A stretch of 32,209 nt of DNA from UBA4717 sp045536775 (lineage in GTDB: Bacteria; Bacillota; Clostridia; Oscillospirales; CAG-272): the NCBI GenBank assembly GCA_045536775.1, contig JAZSOD010000092.1, forward strand, positions 1-32,209, read 5' to 3'. This document shows, piece by piece, positions 14,742-22,473 of this stretch (positions within the stretch are counted from its first letter, which is position 1; every line of letters starts with the position of its first letter). The notes below the pieces were generated by a model that worked only from the letters and a program-made list of their open reading frames with translations, had not been told where the DNA came from and made no database searches. The position numbers were made by a program, and so were the translations under genes.

Positions 14742-17534
14742 TTAAGCTACCGTGAATTCCACGGAGGAGGTACCGCCGCCGATATTCAGAGTAAGCTCAT
14801 ACTTACCTTCTGCAAGAGCTTCATCGGGAATAATGGTGATGTTCTTGCCCGAACGATTCATAGTGAAGTCGGTGATATCGACCGTCTTACCGTTATGCTT
14901 TAAGCTCTTCATAGAGATGCCTGTGATACCGTCAAGCTCAAAGCCGCAGGTCACGCTTATCTTGCTATCGTTGTAAGCAGCGGTGAGGGGTGCGTCACCG
15001 AGAACTATGATAGACGTTACCTTGCCGCTTTCAGTTACGTACTCAACGTTTGACATATACGCAGAGGAGAGCTTGAGGCTCTTTACGTCGAAGTCTTCGT
15101 CAATTTCAAAGATATTTACGTTTTCTGCGAGGGCAAACGTGTCATTACCGATGGTTACGGTACCGTTTGTATAGCCCGTAATGATACCGCCCGCAATTTC
15201 AGCGCCTACCGCAGATACCGTTCCGTCGTTGTTGAGCTTGTAGTTGTTGCCGGGTACGAGATCAGAGCTTACGGAGTTGAGCTGTTCTACGTTACCCGTG
15301 TCAAGATTGAGAGTATTATATACCGTGTATACCTTACCGTCAACGTACTCAATACCGATGTACTCAAGTATCTTTACCGCCTTGACCGTGCTCGTTGCAC
15401 CGCCGATGGAGCCGTTTGAGATATAGAGGTATCTTATAGTCTCAACGTTACCGATCTCGTTGTCGAAGATAGCCGCGATATACGCGCCGTCCTCTACCGT
15501 GATGCTTCCGTCAAACTCGCCCTTTCTTACAACGTAATCGCCGTCACTGTCGCCGATTATGATAACGGTATTCTTACCTGTGATAAAGTCGGCGTTGCCC
15601 TGGAAAGAGGAGGTGGAGGAGACGAAGGGGGACACGCCTGTGTCAAGCTCGTAGCTTGCGCCCTTGTCTGTGAAGGTCACATCGTTAGCTTCTTCAACTA
15701 TTACCGCAATCTCGTCAGCACCGTTTACGTTCTGTACGAACTGGTCGCTTCCGGAGTTGATAATGCCATTGTTTACGACGTAAGGAATGAGACTATATAC
15801 GCCGTCATCGTTTACGGTGTATCTGTAAGCCTTGCCTGCCACTACACCTTCAGTTTCGGAGAAGATGGACATTACGTTACCGTCGATGTTTACCTTGACT
15901 GCGTAGCCGAAGGTGCCGTTAGTGAATACGGGTCTGGATTCTGTAAGAGTGATGAGGTAGTTCGATGCAGAGCCGGTCTCGATACCGTCGCTTATCGCGA
16001 GGATCATACCGTTAACCGCAACCACGCGTACCTTTTCGCCTACGGTAAGCTGGTTCTTGATGGACTCAGCGGTGATTCCGAGAGCCTCGCAGCCAAGCTC
16101 GTAGGTGGTGTTGCCGAGTCTTACGGTAGTGTCGGTAAGTCTGTTTACCGTCTGAGCCGCGGACACGGGAACAACGCTTGCAATTTCAAGGGACTTGTTT
16201 GCTTCGTTGTAGTAGTAGAGAACGTAATCGCCGTCATCTGCCTTAGCAGTATTTACGATACCGCCCTCAAGCTCGTTTGCCTTGAGACCGTCGGCGATAT
16301 TGTACTCGCCCTTGCCCGAGATCTCGAGCTTATCAAAGCTGTAAGGCTTGATGATTATTCTGCTTGCGACCTCGTCGCTTCTGTTATCAAAGATAACTCT
16401 TGCCTCGTATACTCCGAGAAGTGCCGCGAGAGCCTCGTTAGAAGTGATCTGAGCAAGCTTTTCATCGTTATCGTATGCGAAAACGAGAAGCTCGTTTGCG
16501 TTTGTCGAAAGCTTATCGGAAAGCTCTTCTACTACCTGATACTTAACGCCGTCTATCTCGATGTGCTCGATAGTATCGTTCTTTTTGAGGACCTCGATGC
16601 CGTCTGTGAGCTTGTCCTCGCGTCCGATCTCGGTTGCACCGAGAACAGATGCGTTCTTCGCAGAATCGATGCTGTAGATGACCTTTACTCTCTTTCCGAG
16701 GTTTGCGTTTGCATCACCCTCGAGTCCGAGATCCGCATAAGGAACGGTTATCATCTTGGAGTCGCCGTTTTCATCTTCGTAGGAGAGGCTGACAAAGCCT
16801 TCCTTAACTACTGTCTGAGCTGTGCCCGTGGAGTAGTCGTTTGTTGCAACTACGGTTGCTTCTTCAAGCTTATAGCCGAAGATCTTTTCAATAATAGTGC
16901 TTGTTTCAAAGAGTGTTGCACCGTTTGCGGCGGTCTTCGGAATAATGTATTCCGCTGTGAGCGCATTGAAAAGAAGCGCTGCTGTCTCGCCACGGGTGAG
17001 GGTCTTTTTGTAGTCGATATCCTCAAGCTCGATATCGAGGTCAAGCTTTACCGCGGAGTTTATGTAGGTCCACGGATAACCGCTTACCATCTTGTCATTC
17101 TCATGACCGAGGATACGTACAAGTATCGTCATCGCATCCTGAAGTGTGATGCCCGCTGCGGGATCAAACTTGGTCGCGGACGTACCGATGATGTAACCGT
17201 TTGCATACGCCCAGGAGATAGCACCGTTATAGGTGGGGTCTCTGAGGTCTGTAAAGGGTGTGGTGTTTACCTTGCCCGCGTTATCGTTACCAACCATAAG
17301 TCTGTAAAGCAAAAGCGCCATCTGGTCACGTGATACGGGTGTTTCGGGAGAATATTCGGTAGCACTTGTGCCAACCGTTACGCCGATGTCTGAAATGATA
17401 TTGATCTGCTCGGCATATTTATAATCATAAGGAACGTCGGTGAAGTTCTTAGCCGATGTGCTGACTGCAAACGTGCTCATTATCATAAGAGCCGCAAGAG
17501 CCAGAGACAAAATCTTTTTGAAATTTTTCATCAA
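14742..17534 (-). CDS. SLH-domain surface (S-layer-like) protein
   Basis: A 930-residue secreted protein with a classical signal peptide (KKILSLALAALMIMSTFAVS, likely cleaved after TSA near 28). Two clear S-layer homology repeats follow, with FTDVPYDYKYAEQINIISDI near 31 and FTDLRDPTYNGAISWAYANG near 100, each ending in a helix with a basic residue and acid (SRDQMALLLYRL). A third, divergent repeat ends near TRGETAALLFNALTAEY (~200). SLH domains bind pyruvylated secondary cell-wall polymers. The remaining ~700 residues are beta-rich, low in cysteine and not recognised; the last ~85 resemble an Ig-like domain. It has its own promoter and a strong AGGAAG site. It could be a main S-layer protein or a surface anchor; no cohesin domain is evident. 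Confidence 0.87.
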   Translation of the reverse strand: MMKNFKKILSLALAALMIMSTFAVSTSAKNFTDVPYDYKYAEQINIISDIGVTVGTSATEYSPETPVSRDQMALLLYRLMVGNDNAGKVNTTPFTDLRDPTYNGAISWAYANGYIIGTSATKFDPAAGITLQDAMTILVRILGHENDKMVSGYPWTYINSAVKLDLDIELEDIDYKKTLTRGETAALLFNALTAEYIIPKTAANGATLFETSTIIEKIFGYKLEEATVVATNDYSTGTAQTVVKEGFVSLSYEDENGDSKMITVPYADLGLEGDANANLGKRVKVIYSIDSAKNASVLGATEIGREDKLTDGIEVLKKNDTIEHIEIDGVKYQVVEELSDKLSTNANELLVFAYDNDEKLAQITSNEALAALLGVYEARVIFDNRSDEVASRIIIKPYSFDKLEISGKGEYNIADGLKANELEGGIVNTAKADDGDYVLYYYNEANKSLEIASVVPVSAAQTVNRLTDTTVRLGNTTYELGCEALGITAESIKNQLTVGEKVRVVAVNGMILAISDGIETGSASNYLITLTESRPVFTNGTFGYAVKVNIDGNVMSIFSETEGVVAGKAYRYTVNDDGVYSLIPYVVNNGIINSGSDQFVQNVNGADEIAVIVEEANDVTFTDKGASYELDTGVSPFVSSTSSFQGNADFITGKNTVIIIGDSDGDYVVRKGEFDGSITVEDGAYIAAIFDNEIGNVETIRYLYISNGSIGGATSTVKAVKILEYIGIEYVDGKVYTVYNTLNLDTGNVEQLNSVSSDLVPGNNYKLNNDGTVSAVGAEIAGGIITGYTNGTVTIGNDTFALAENVNIFEIDEDFDVKSLKLSSAYMSNVEYVTESGKVTSIIVLGDAPLTAAYNDSKISVTCGFELDGITGISMKSLKHNGKTVDITDFTMNRSGKNITIIPDEALAEGKYELTLNIGGGTSSVEFTVA

Positions 17535-17560
17535 AAAACTTCCTCCATAAATATTTTTTG

Positions 17561-17603
17561 AGAAGCATCCTGCACCCCCGTCACCGAGGTCTGCCTCGCT
17601 TCT
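17561..17603 (-). promoter_or_regulatory. 5' leader stem-loop of the SLH mRNA
   Basis: On the minus strand the transcript would begin with AGAAGC, which pairs with GCTTCT at the far end of a 43-base segment. An inner hairpin GAGG-CAGA-CCTC nests in it. The predicted transcription start (~17605) places the structure at the extreme 5' end, a position seen for stabilising leaders. Base pairing is only predicted by eye. Confidence 0.4.
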
Positions 17604-17611
17604 GCGTAATT

Positions 17612-17640
17612 ATGATAACACAGCGCCCATACCGCTTCAA
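17612..17640 (-). promoter_or_regulatory. Candidate promoter of the SLH gene
   Basis: On the minus strand TTGAAG (17635-17640) and TATCAT (17612-17617) are spaced by 17 bases. The match is 4/6 and 5/6 to sigma-A consensus. Confidence 0.5.
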
Positions 17641-17655
17641 TGGGTTTTACTCCTT

Positions 17656-17669
17656 TGTAAGCGCTTTGA
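17656..17669. promoter_or_regulatory. Candidate catabolite-responsive (cre) element
   Basis: TGTAAGCGCTTTGA matches the CcpA operator consensus TGWAANCGNTNWCA at every specified position but one (C to G near the end). It lies 15 bases upstream of the SLH -35 box and about 220 bases before the dockerin genes, so it could act on the former. A chance match is possible. Confidence 0.35.
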
Positions 17670-17887
17670 TATCCGTGTTAACATAATGCCGTATTTCTTG
17701 GAAAAATATGCTTTTTTTATTCGAAAATTTCGTTAATCGGGTGCAGTTGTGAACGGTATCTTAACGAAGCATTGCGCAAATTGGATACAGCACACCCCCC
17801 TCGTACTGCTTTGTGCCTCAAAGATCAACTTTTGTAAAATCGTACCAAAAAATTGTAATATTTGAGTAGAAATCAACCGTCGAGATA

Positions 17888-17896
17888 TGATATAAT
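17888..17896 (+). promoter_or_regulatory. Extended -10 promoter of the deacetylase cluster
   Basis: TGATATAAT: a perfect TATAAT with the TGn extension, 33 bases before the first start codon. No good -35 hexamer stands at the right distance; TTGAGT at 17862 is 23 bases away. Confidence 0.6.
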
Positions 17897-17928
17897 TATG
17901 ATGAATTACTATATATGAGGAGAAAACC

Positions 17929-18147
17929 ATGAAAAAGTTCTTGCTTCCTCTTGCCTTTATTTCGCTTTTAATAGCATTTTTTGCGCTTTCAGCGTGCGCA
18001 AAAGACAATGATTTCAAGCTTTTTACGGCAAAGGAACTCGTCACGATCATGCCCGCAACAAAAGGAAGCAAAGGATATCAAAGTGTAACTAAGTACAATA
18101 ACACAAACTACGATCACGGAATCTGCGAAATCAGCTTTACTAAATAA
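17929..18147 (+). CDS. 72-residue lipoprotein, internally deleted relative of the deacetylase family
   Basis: Begins with a lipoprotein signal peptide ending in LSAC at Cys24. Mature residues ~29-43 (FKLFTAKELVTIMPA) match the start of the repeat module in the two downstream proteins. Residues ~48-72 then jump straight to the module end (VTKYNNTNYDHGICEISFTK, against VTKYNGVNYDHGICEISFTK downstream). Everything between, about 600 residues in full-length relatives, is missing. The start has AGGAG upstream, and the next gene begins 15 bases after the stop. It is either a relic of a former full-length lipoprotein copy or a trimmed gene still expressed as a small surface lipoprotein. Lacking catalytic motifs, it cannot be a deacetylase. 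Confidence 0.7.
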   Translation: MKKFLLPLAFISLLIAFFALSACAKDNDFKLFTAKELVTIMPATKGSKGYQSVTKYNNTNYDHGICEISFTK

Positions 18148-18162
18148 GATAGGAGAAATTTA

Positions 18163-21100
18163 ATGAGAAAATTTGTTTCATTTGTCTTGGCACTTATTTT
18201 GATTATGTCTGCCGTAATTTCCGTTTCAGCCGCAAATTGCGGTGACGTAAACGGCGACGGTAAGATCTCGTCATTGGACATAGTAGTATTATGTCGCTAT
18301 CTGGCAAATTGGTCCGAATATAAAAATATTTCCAAAGAAAATGCTTATATTGATGATGACAACCAAATAACGTCAAAAGATGCGATTATACTTTCCCGCC
18401 ATCTTGCAGGCTGGACAGGTTATGAGACCCTTTTTGGCAAAATTCCACTTTATGATTTCAAGGTATTCACCGCCGAAGAGCTTTACGGCATTATGCCCGT
18501 GGAAAACGGCACTCTTTCGGATGACGGCGAATACATCCGCTTCACGGGCGGCGACATTGCGTTTACCATAAACGATCTCGATCAGTTTGACACGTCGGTA
18601 TATAAATATATGGTAGTCGGCGCGAGAGCGAGCGAAGCAAACGGTAATGCCGTTCCCGCAAACGCTTATATGTGGTATAACAATGACCCTACTGCAGTTG
18701 GTGTGCGGTATGGATTTTCGTCAAGCTTCGGTCAGTGCTGGAGCTGGAAGTCCAAGAACATGATAACCGAAACAGACGTCTTTACCAAGCTTAACTTCAC
18801 GGTAACCGACGCAAGGCGAGAGGATGACAAATCGAAAGACATCGACTACTCCCGCGGAATGTCGTCTCTTGTGCTCAAACCGTATATCAGCGGCAGTGGT
18901 ATGCTTACAGAGGGGCAGACGTTTGATGTTCAGTACGTAGCCTTCTTCAAAACAAGCGCGGAAGCGGAAAGCTTCGACTACAGTGAGCTCGTAACTTCAA
19001 GAATTGCTCCCCGCAGTCCCTACGAGAGAGGCGAGACACGTCCTGTCGTAGTACTTAAGTTTGACGATCTTGGAAGAGCATCGTACAATGAAAACTTTGA
19101 CCGCGTTGCACAGATACTTGAAGAAAGAAATATCACCGGATCATTCGGTGTAATTTCATACCGTCTTGAGGAAGAAGCCAACGCATCTGTTATCCCGTAC
19201 ATTCGGGAGTGGGACGAGCAAGGCATAGAAATGTGGTGCCACGGATACTCGTCCACCTTGGAGGAGTTTTCAACAGACCCTTACGATACTCAGCTTGCAA
19301 GCCTCAAAAAGGCTCTCGATGTCGTAAAGGATATGACAGGAATTGAGATGAAGAGCTTCGGCTCAGGCTACGGCGGCAAGAGCAGAGATACCCTAATTAT
19401 GGTAAAGGACCACTTCCCCGAAATGAATACCTTTTACCACGGCTATCTAGATTACAACGTTTCGAGCGTATATCATCTCACAAAACCCTGCGGAATAGAG
19501 GTTGGTGTAGGCGAAACCGACATTAATCGTTTCCTTTTTGAGTACACTTATCAGAAGCTTAACTCTCATATATACATCCAGTCTCACCCCGGACAGTGGA
19601 AGGAAGCAGACTTTGAAAACTTTGAGAAAATGCTCGATTATCTGATTGCAGACGGCTGCACGTTTATGACTCTCTCTCAGGCAGCGGAAGATTATTATGC
19701 GAGAAAACAGATTGAGGTAAGAGTTGAGAACGAATACGTAGAGTTCGACACTTTCCCCGTTACACAAAACAATGTCATATTCGTTCCCTTCACAGACGTT
19801 GCGAAAGCACTCGGCGCGACAGTTAAGACAAGCACATCCCTAATTACCGCAACCAAGGGCGATTTGAAGATTGTTCTCACGGGCAACGCCGTTCAGGTAA
19901 ACGGTTCTGCCGCTACACTTGAAGCCGCGCCCATCACGGTTGACGGAACAATACTCGTTCCCGTAAGCTTTGTGTCAGATGCGTTTAACGCATTTGCACA
20001 TTGGGACGTAGATACAAAAACAGTAACTCTTATTCCCGAACTCGGCAAGCAGGAGCTCCACGAAACAGGACTTGAGATTATCAAGGCAACATACGACGAC
20101 TACCAGAAGGATCCCGTAATGCTCGGCGAGTTCTCGTTCGACGGCAACCCCGAAACCGCTTGGTACTGCGAGGGTAAGACCGACAGAGAAATCGTGTATG
20201 AGCTTAAAGAAGTCTCTGACGTCGAAAAGGCGGCTATCATCTGGAAAGCACAGAGTGCGCCGTTCGAAATCTACACGTCAAGTGACAACGTAGACTTCAC
20301 ACTTGCAGCAGAGGGCGTTTCCCCCGAAGATGTTGGTACAACACAGACGGTAGACATAAATAAGGAAGCAAAGTACATCAAGGTAGTTACAAAGTACAAC
20401 GGCGTAAATTACGACCACGGAATAGCCGAGATAAGCTTCAATCCGGACGAAAATAACGTGCAAAATTATTACAATTATAAGGTGTTCACTGCCGAAGATC
20501 TTTACAGCATTATGCCCGCACAGGATTCGGGTACTCTTTCGGATGACGGAAGCTACATTCGTTTCACGGGCGGAGAGGTTACGTTCAGCATAAACGACAT
20601 AGATCAGTTTGATATGTCAACCTACAAATATATGGTAGTGGGTGCGCGTGCATACGAGACAAACGGAAACACCGTACCGGCATTCGCGTATATGTGGTAC
20701 AACGACAACCCCGCACTTGGCGCGAGATACGACTTTACGTCAAGCTTTGGTTACTGCAGAACCTGGTACTCGAAAAACACAATAACCGAAACAGGAGTTT
20801 TCGAGAAGCTTAACTTCATCGTAACCGAGGCAAGACGTTTGGATGACTCTACGAAAAACATTGACTACTCCCGCGGTATGACGTCTCTTATACTCAGTCC
20901 GTATCTCAGCAGCAAGGGTATGCTCACAGCGGGTCAGACGTTTGATGTTCAGTACGTAGCCTTCTTCAAAACAGAAGCTGAAGCGGCAAGCTTCGACTAT
21001 GCCGAATTTGATCCCGATATGGCATCTCCCGCGAGTCCAATGACAAAAATCGAGCAGCGTCCCGTTGTGGTTCTCAAATTTGATGACCTCGGAAATCCGG

Positions 21101-22473
21101 CCAAATTAAACGGCTTCAGCCGCATTGCCGACATCCTTATCGAAAGAGAGCTTCCCGGCACGTTCGGCATAATCGCAAAGAATCTTGTAAGCTCTTCGAG
21201 TGCAACTGCAACTGTTTGCCAAAAAATCGCAGAGTGGTCTGCGCAAAACATTGAAATGTGGAGCCACGGATACGAGCACTCACAAGAAGAATTCTCAACG
21301 GCATCGTACGACGAACAGCTCGAAAGCTTCAAAAAGGCCCTCGACACCGTAAAAGAAAAAACCGGAGTTGAGATAAAGAGCTTCTGCTCGCCCTACGGCA
21401 ACGCCACACGCGACACCCTTATTATGATAAAGGATAATTTCCCTCAGATAACCTCCGTCTTCAACGGTGAGGTAGACCTCAACGTTTCAAACTTATATCA
21501 CATGGACAATCACTGCAAAATAGAAATATCCTCGGGAGTAACAGACTACAACTATTTCCTTATGCAATACAGTCAGCAAAAATATAATTCTCATATCTAT
21601 GTTCAGATGCACCCTGCAAGCTATACAGACGCAGATATTGAAAACTTCGAGAAAATGCTTAACTTCCTCATTGCAGAAGGCTGCACGTTTATGACTCCCT
21701 CTCAGGCGGTAGCAGACCACTACAACAGAAAGCCTGTTGAAATAAGAATTGCAGACGAATACATATCGCTTAATACCAGTCCTGTAATTTCGGACGGCAT
21801 CGTATTCGTTCCGTTTATTGAAGTTGCAGAAGCGCTTGATGCTGCTACTTTGGAAAGCGAAAATTCAATAATTGCCGAGAAGGGCGATTTGAGTATTACA
21901 ATAACAGGCGCGTCCGCTCAGATCAACGGCGTTCCCGCTACGTTTGAAGCGTCACCCATAACGGTTGACGGCACTCTGCTCGTTCCCGTAAGCTTTATTT
22001 CCGAAGCGTTTGATACCTTTGCACATTGGGAGGTTGACACAAAGACAGTCACACTTCTCCCGAACCTCGGCAAGCAAGAGCTTGGTGCAAACGGTGTTGA
22101 AATCGTGGGCGCTACCTACGGCGACTATCAGAAGAACCCCGTAATGCTCGGTGAGTTCTCGTTCGACGGCAACCCTGACACAGCGTGGTACTGCGAGGGC
22201 AAGACCGACAGAGAAATCGTGTACGAGCTTGCAGCTACGGAGACCGTCAAGACTGCCGAGATAATATGGAAGTCACAGAGTGCGCCGTTTGAGATCTACA
22301 CTTCAACCGACGGCGTAAGCTTTACACTTGCGGCAGAAGGCACTGCACCCGAAGCAGCTGACGAAAAGCAGACCGTAAATATTAATAAGGAAGCAAAGTA
22401 TATTAAGGTAGTAACTAAGTACAACGGTGTAAATTACGACCACGGTATCTGCGAAATTAGCTTTACAAAATAA
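18163..22473 (+). CDS. Secreted dockerin protein with two tandem polysaccharide-deacetylase modules
   Basis: A 1436-residue secreted protein. Signal peptide (~1-25), then a type I dockerin (~28-88) with two calcium loops: DVNGDGKISSLDIVVLCRYL and a second DDDNQITSKDAIILSRHL. Two ~665-residue modules follow, each with an N-terminal beta domain starting FKVFTAEELYGIMP, a NodB-type deacetylase, a copper-amine-oxidase-N-like domain and a C-terminal F5/8 (discoidin)-like carbohydrate-binding domain. Module B keeps the deacetylase motifs KFDD, SHGYEH, SPYG and QMHP. Module A keeps KFDD and QSHP but reads CHGYSS (second metal His lost) and SGYG (Pro to Gly), so it is probably inactive. Substrate unknown: wall polymer, xylan or exopolysaccharide are all possible. 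AGGAG precedes the ATG by seven bases, 15 after the small lipoprotein gene. Confidence 0.85.
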   Translation: MRKFVSFVLALILIMSAVISVSAANCGDVNGDGKISSLDIVVLCRYLANWSEYKNISKENAYIDDDNQITSKDAIILSRHLAGWTGYETLFGKIPLYDFKVFTAEELYGIMPVENGTLSDDGEYIRFTGGDIAFTINDLDQFDTSVYKYMVVGARASEANGNAVPANAYMWYNNDPTAVGVRYGFSSSFGQCWSWKSKNMITETDVFTKLNFTVTDARREDDKSKDIDYSRGMSSLVLKPYISGSGMLTEGQTFDVQYVAFFKTSAEAESFDYSELVTSRIAPRSPYERGETRPVVVLKFDDLGRASYNENFDRVAQILEERNITGSFGVISYRLEEEANASVIPYIREWDEQGIEMWCHGYSSTLEEFSTDPYDTQLASLKKALDVVKDMTGIEMKSFGSGYGGKSRDTLIMVKDHFPEMNTFYHGYLDYNVSSVYHLTKPCGIEVGVGETDINRFLFEYTYQKLNSHIYIQSHPGQWKEADFENFEKMLDYLIADGCTFMTLSQAAEDYYARKQIEVRVENEYVEFDTFPVTQNNVIFVPFTDVAKALGATVKTSTSLITATKGDLKIVLTGNAVQVNGSAATLEAAPITVDGTILVPVSFVSDAFNAFAHWDVDTKTVTLIPELGKQELHETGLEIIKATYDDYQKDPVMLGEFSFDGNPETAWYCEGKTDREIVYELKEVSDVEKAAIIWKAQSAPFEIYTSSDNVDFTLAAEGVSPEDVGTTQTVDINKEAKYIKVVTKYNGVNYDHGIAEISFNPDENNVQNYYNYKVFTAEDLYSIMPAQDSGTLSDDGSYIRFTGGEVTFSINDIDQFDMSTYKYMVVGARAYETNGNTVPAFAYMWYNDNPALGARYDFTSSFGYCRTWYSKNTITETGVFEKLNFIVTEARRLDDSTKNIDYSRGMTSLILSPYLSSKGMLTAGQTFDVQYVAFFKTEAEAASFDYAEFDPDMASPASPMTKIEQRPVVVLKFDDLGNPAKLNGFSRIADILIERELPGTFGIIAKNLVSSSSATATVCQKIAEWSAQNIEMWSHGYEHSQEEFSTASYDEQLESFKKALDTVKEKTGVEIKSFCSPYGNATRDTLIMIKDNFPQITSVFNGEVDLNVSNLYHMDNHCKIEISSGVTDYNYFLMQYSQQKYNSHIYVQMHPASYTDADIENFEKMLNFLIAEGCTFMTPSQAVADHYNRKPVEIRIADEYISLNTSPVISDGIVFVPFIEVAEALDAATLESENSIIAEKGDLSITITGASAQINGVPATFEASPITVDGTLLVPVSFISEAFDTFAHWEVDTKTVTLLPNLGKQELGANGVEIVGATYGDYQKNPVMLGEFSFDGNPDTAWYCEGKTDREIVYELAATETVKTAEIIWKSQSAPFEIYTSTDGVSFTLAAEGTAPEAADEKQTVNINKEAKYIKVVTKYNGVNYDHGICEISFTK

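Larger units (their letters stand above)
17535..17928. other. Divergent intergenic region, SLH gene / deacetylase cluster
   Basis: No coding region is supported here. Besides the SLH promoter, leader and cre-like site, it holds an 8-bp inverted repeat TTCGTTAA / TTAACGAA at 17729-17736 and 17761-17768, too far apart for a terminator and of unknown use, and the plus-strand promoter near 17890. Confidence 0.6.

Noticed and set aside
16563..17333. A 256-codon plus-strand frame opposite the SLH gene
   Set aside because: It is antisense to a gene with a signal peptide and SLH motifs, has no ribosome binding site and shows no domain.
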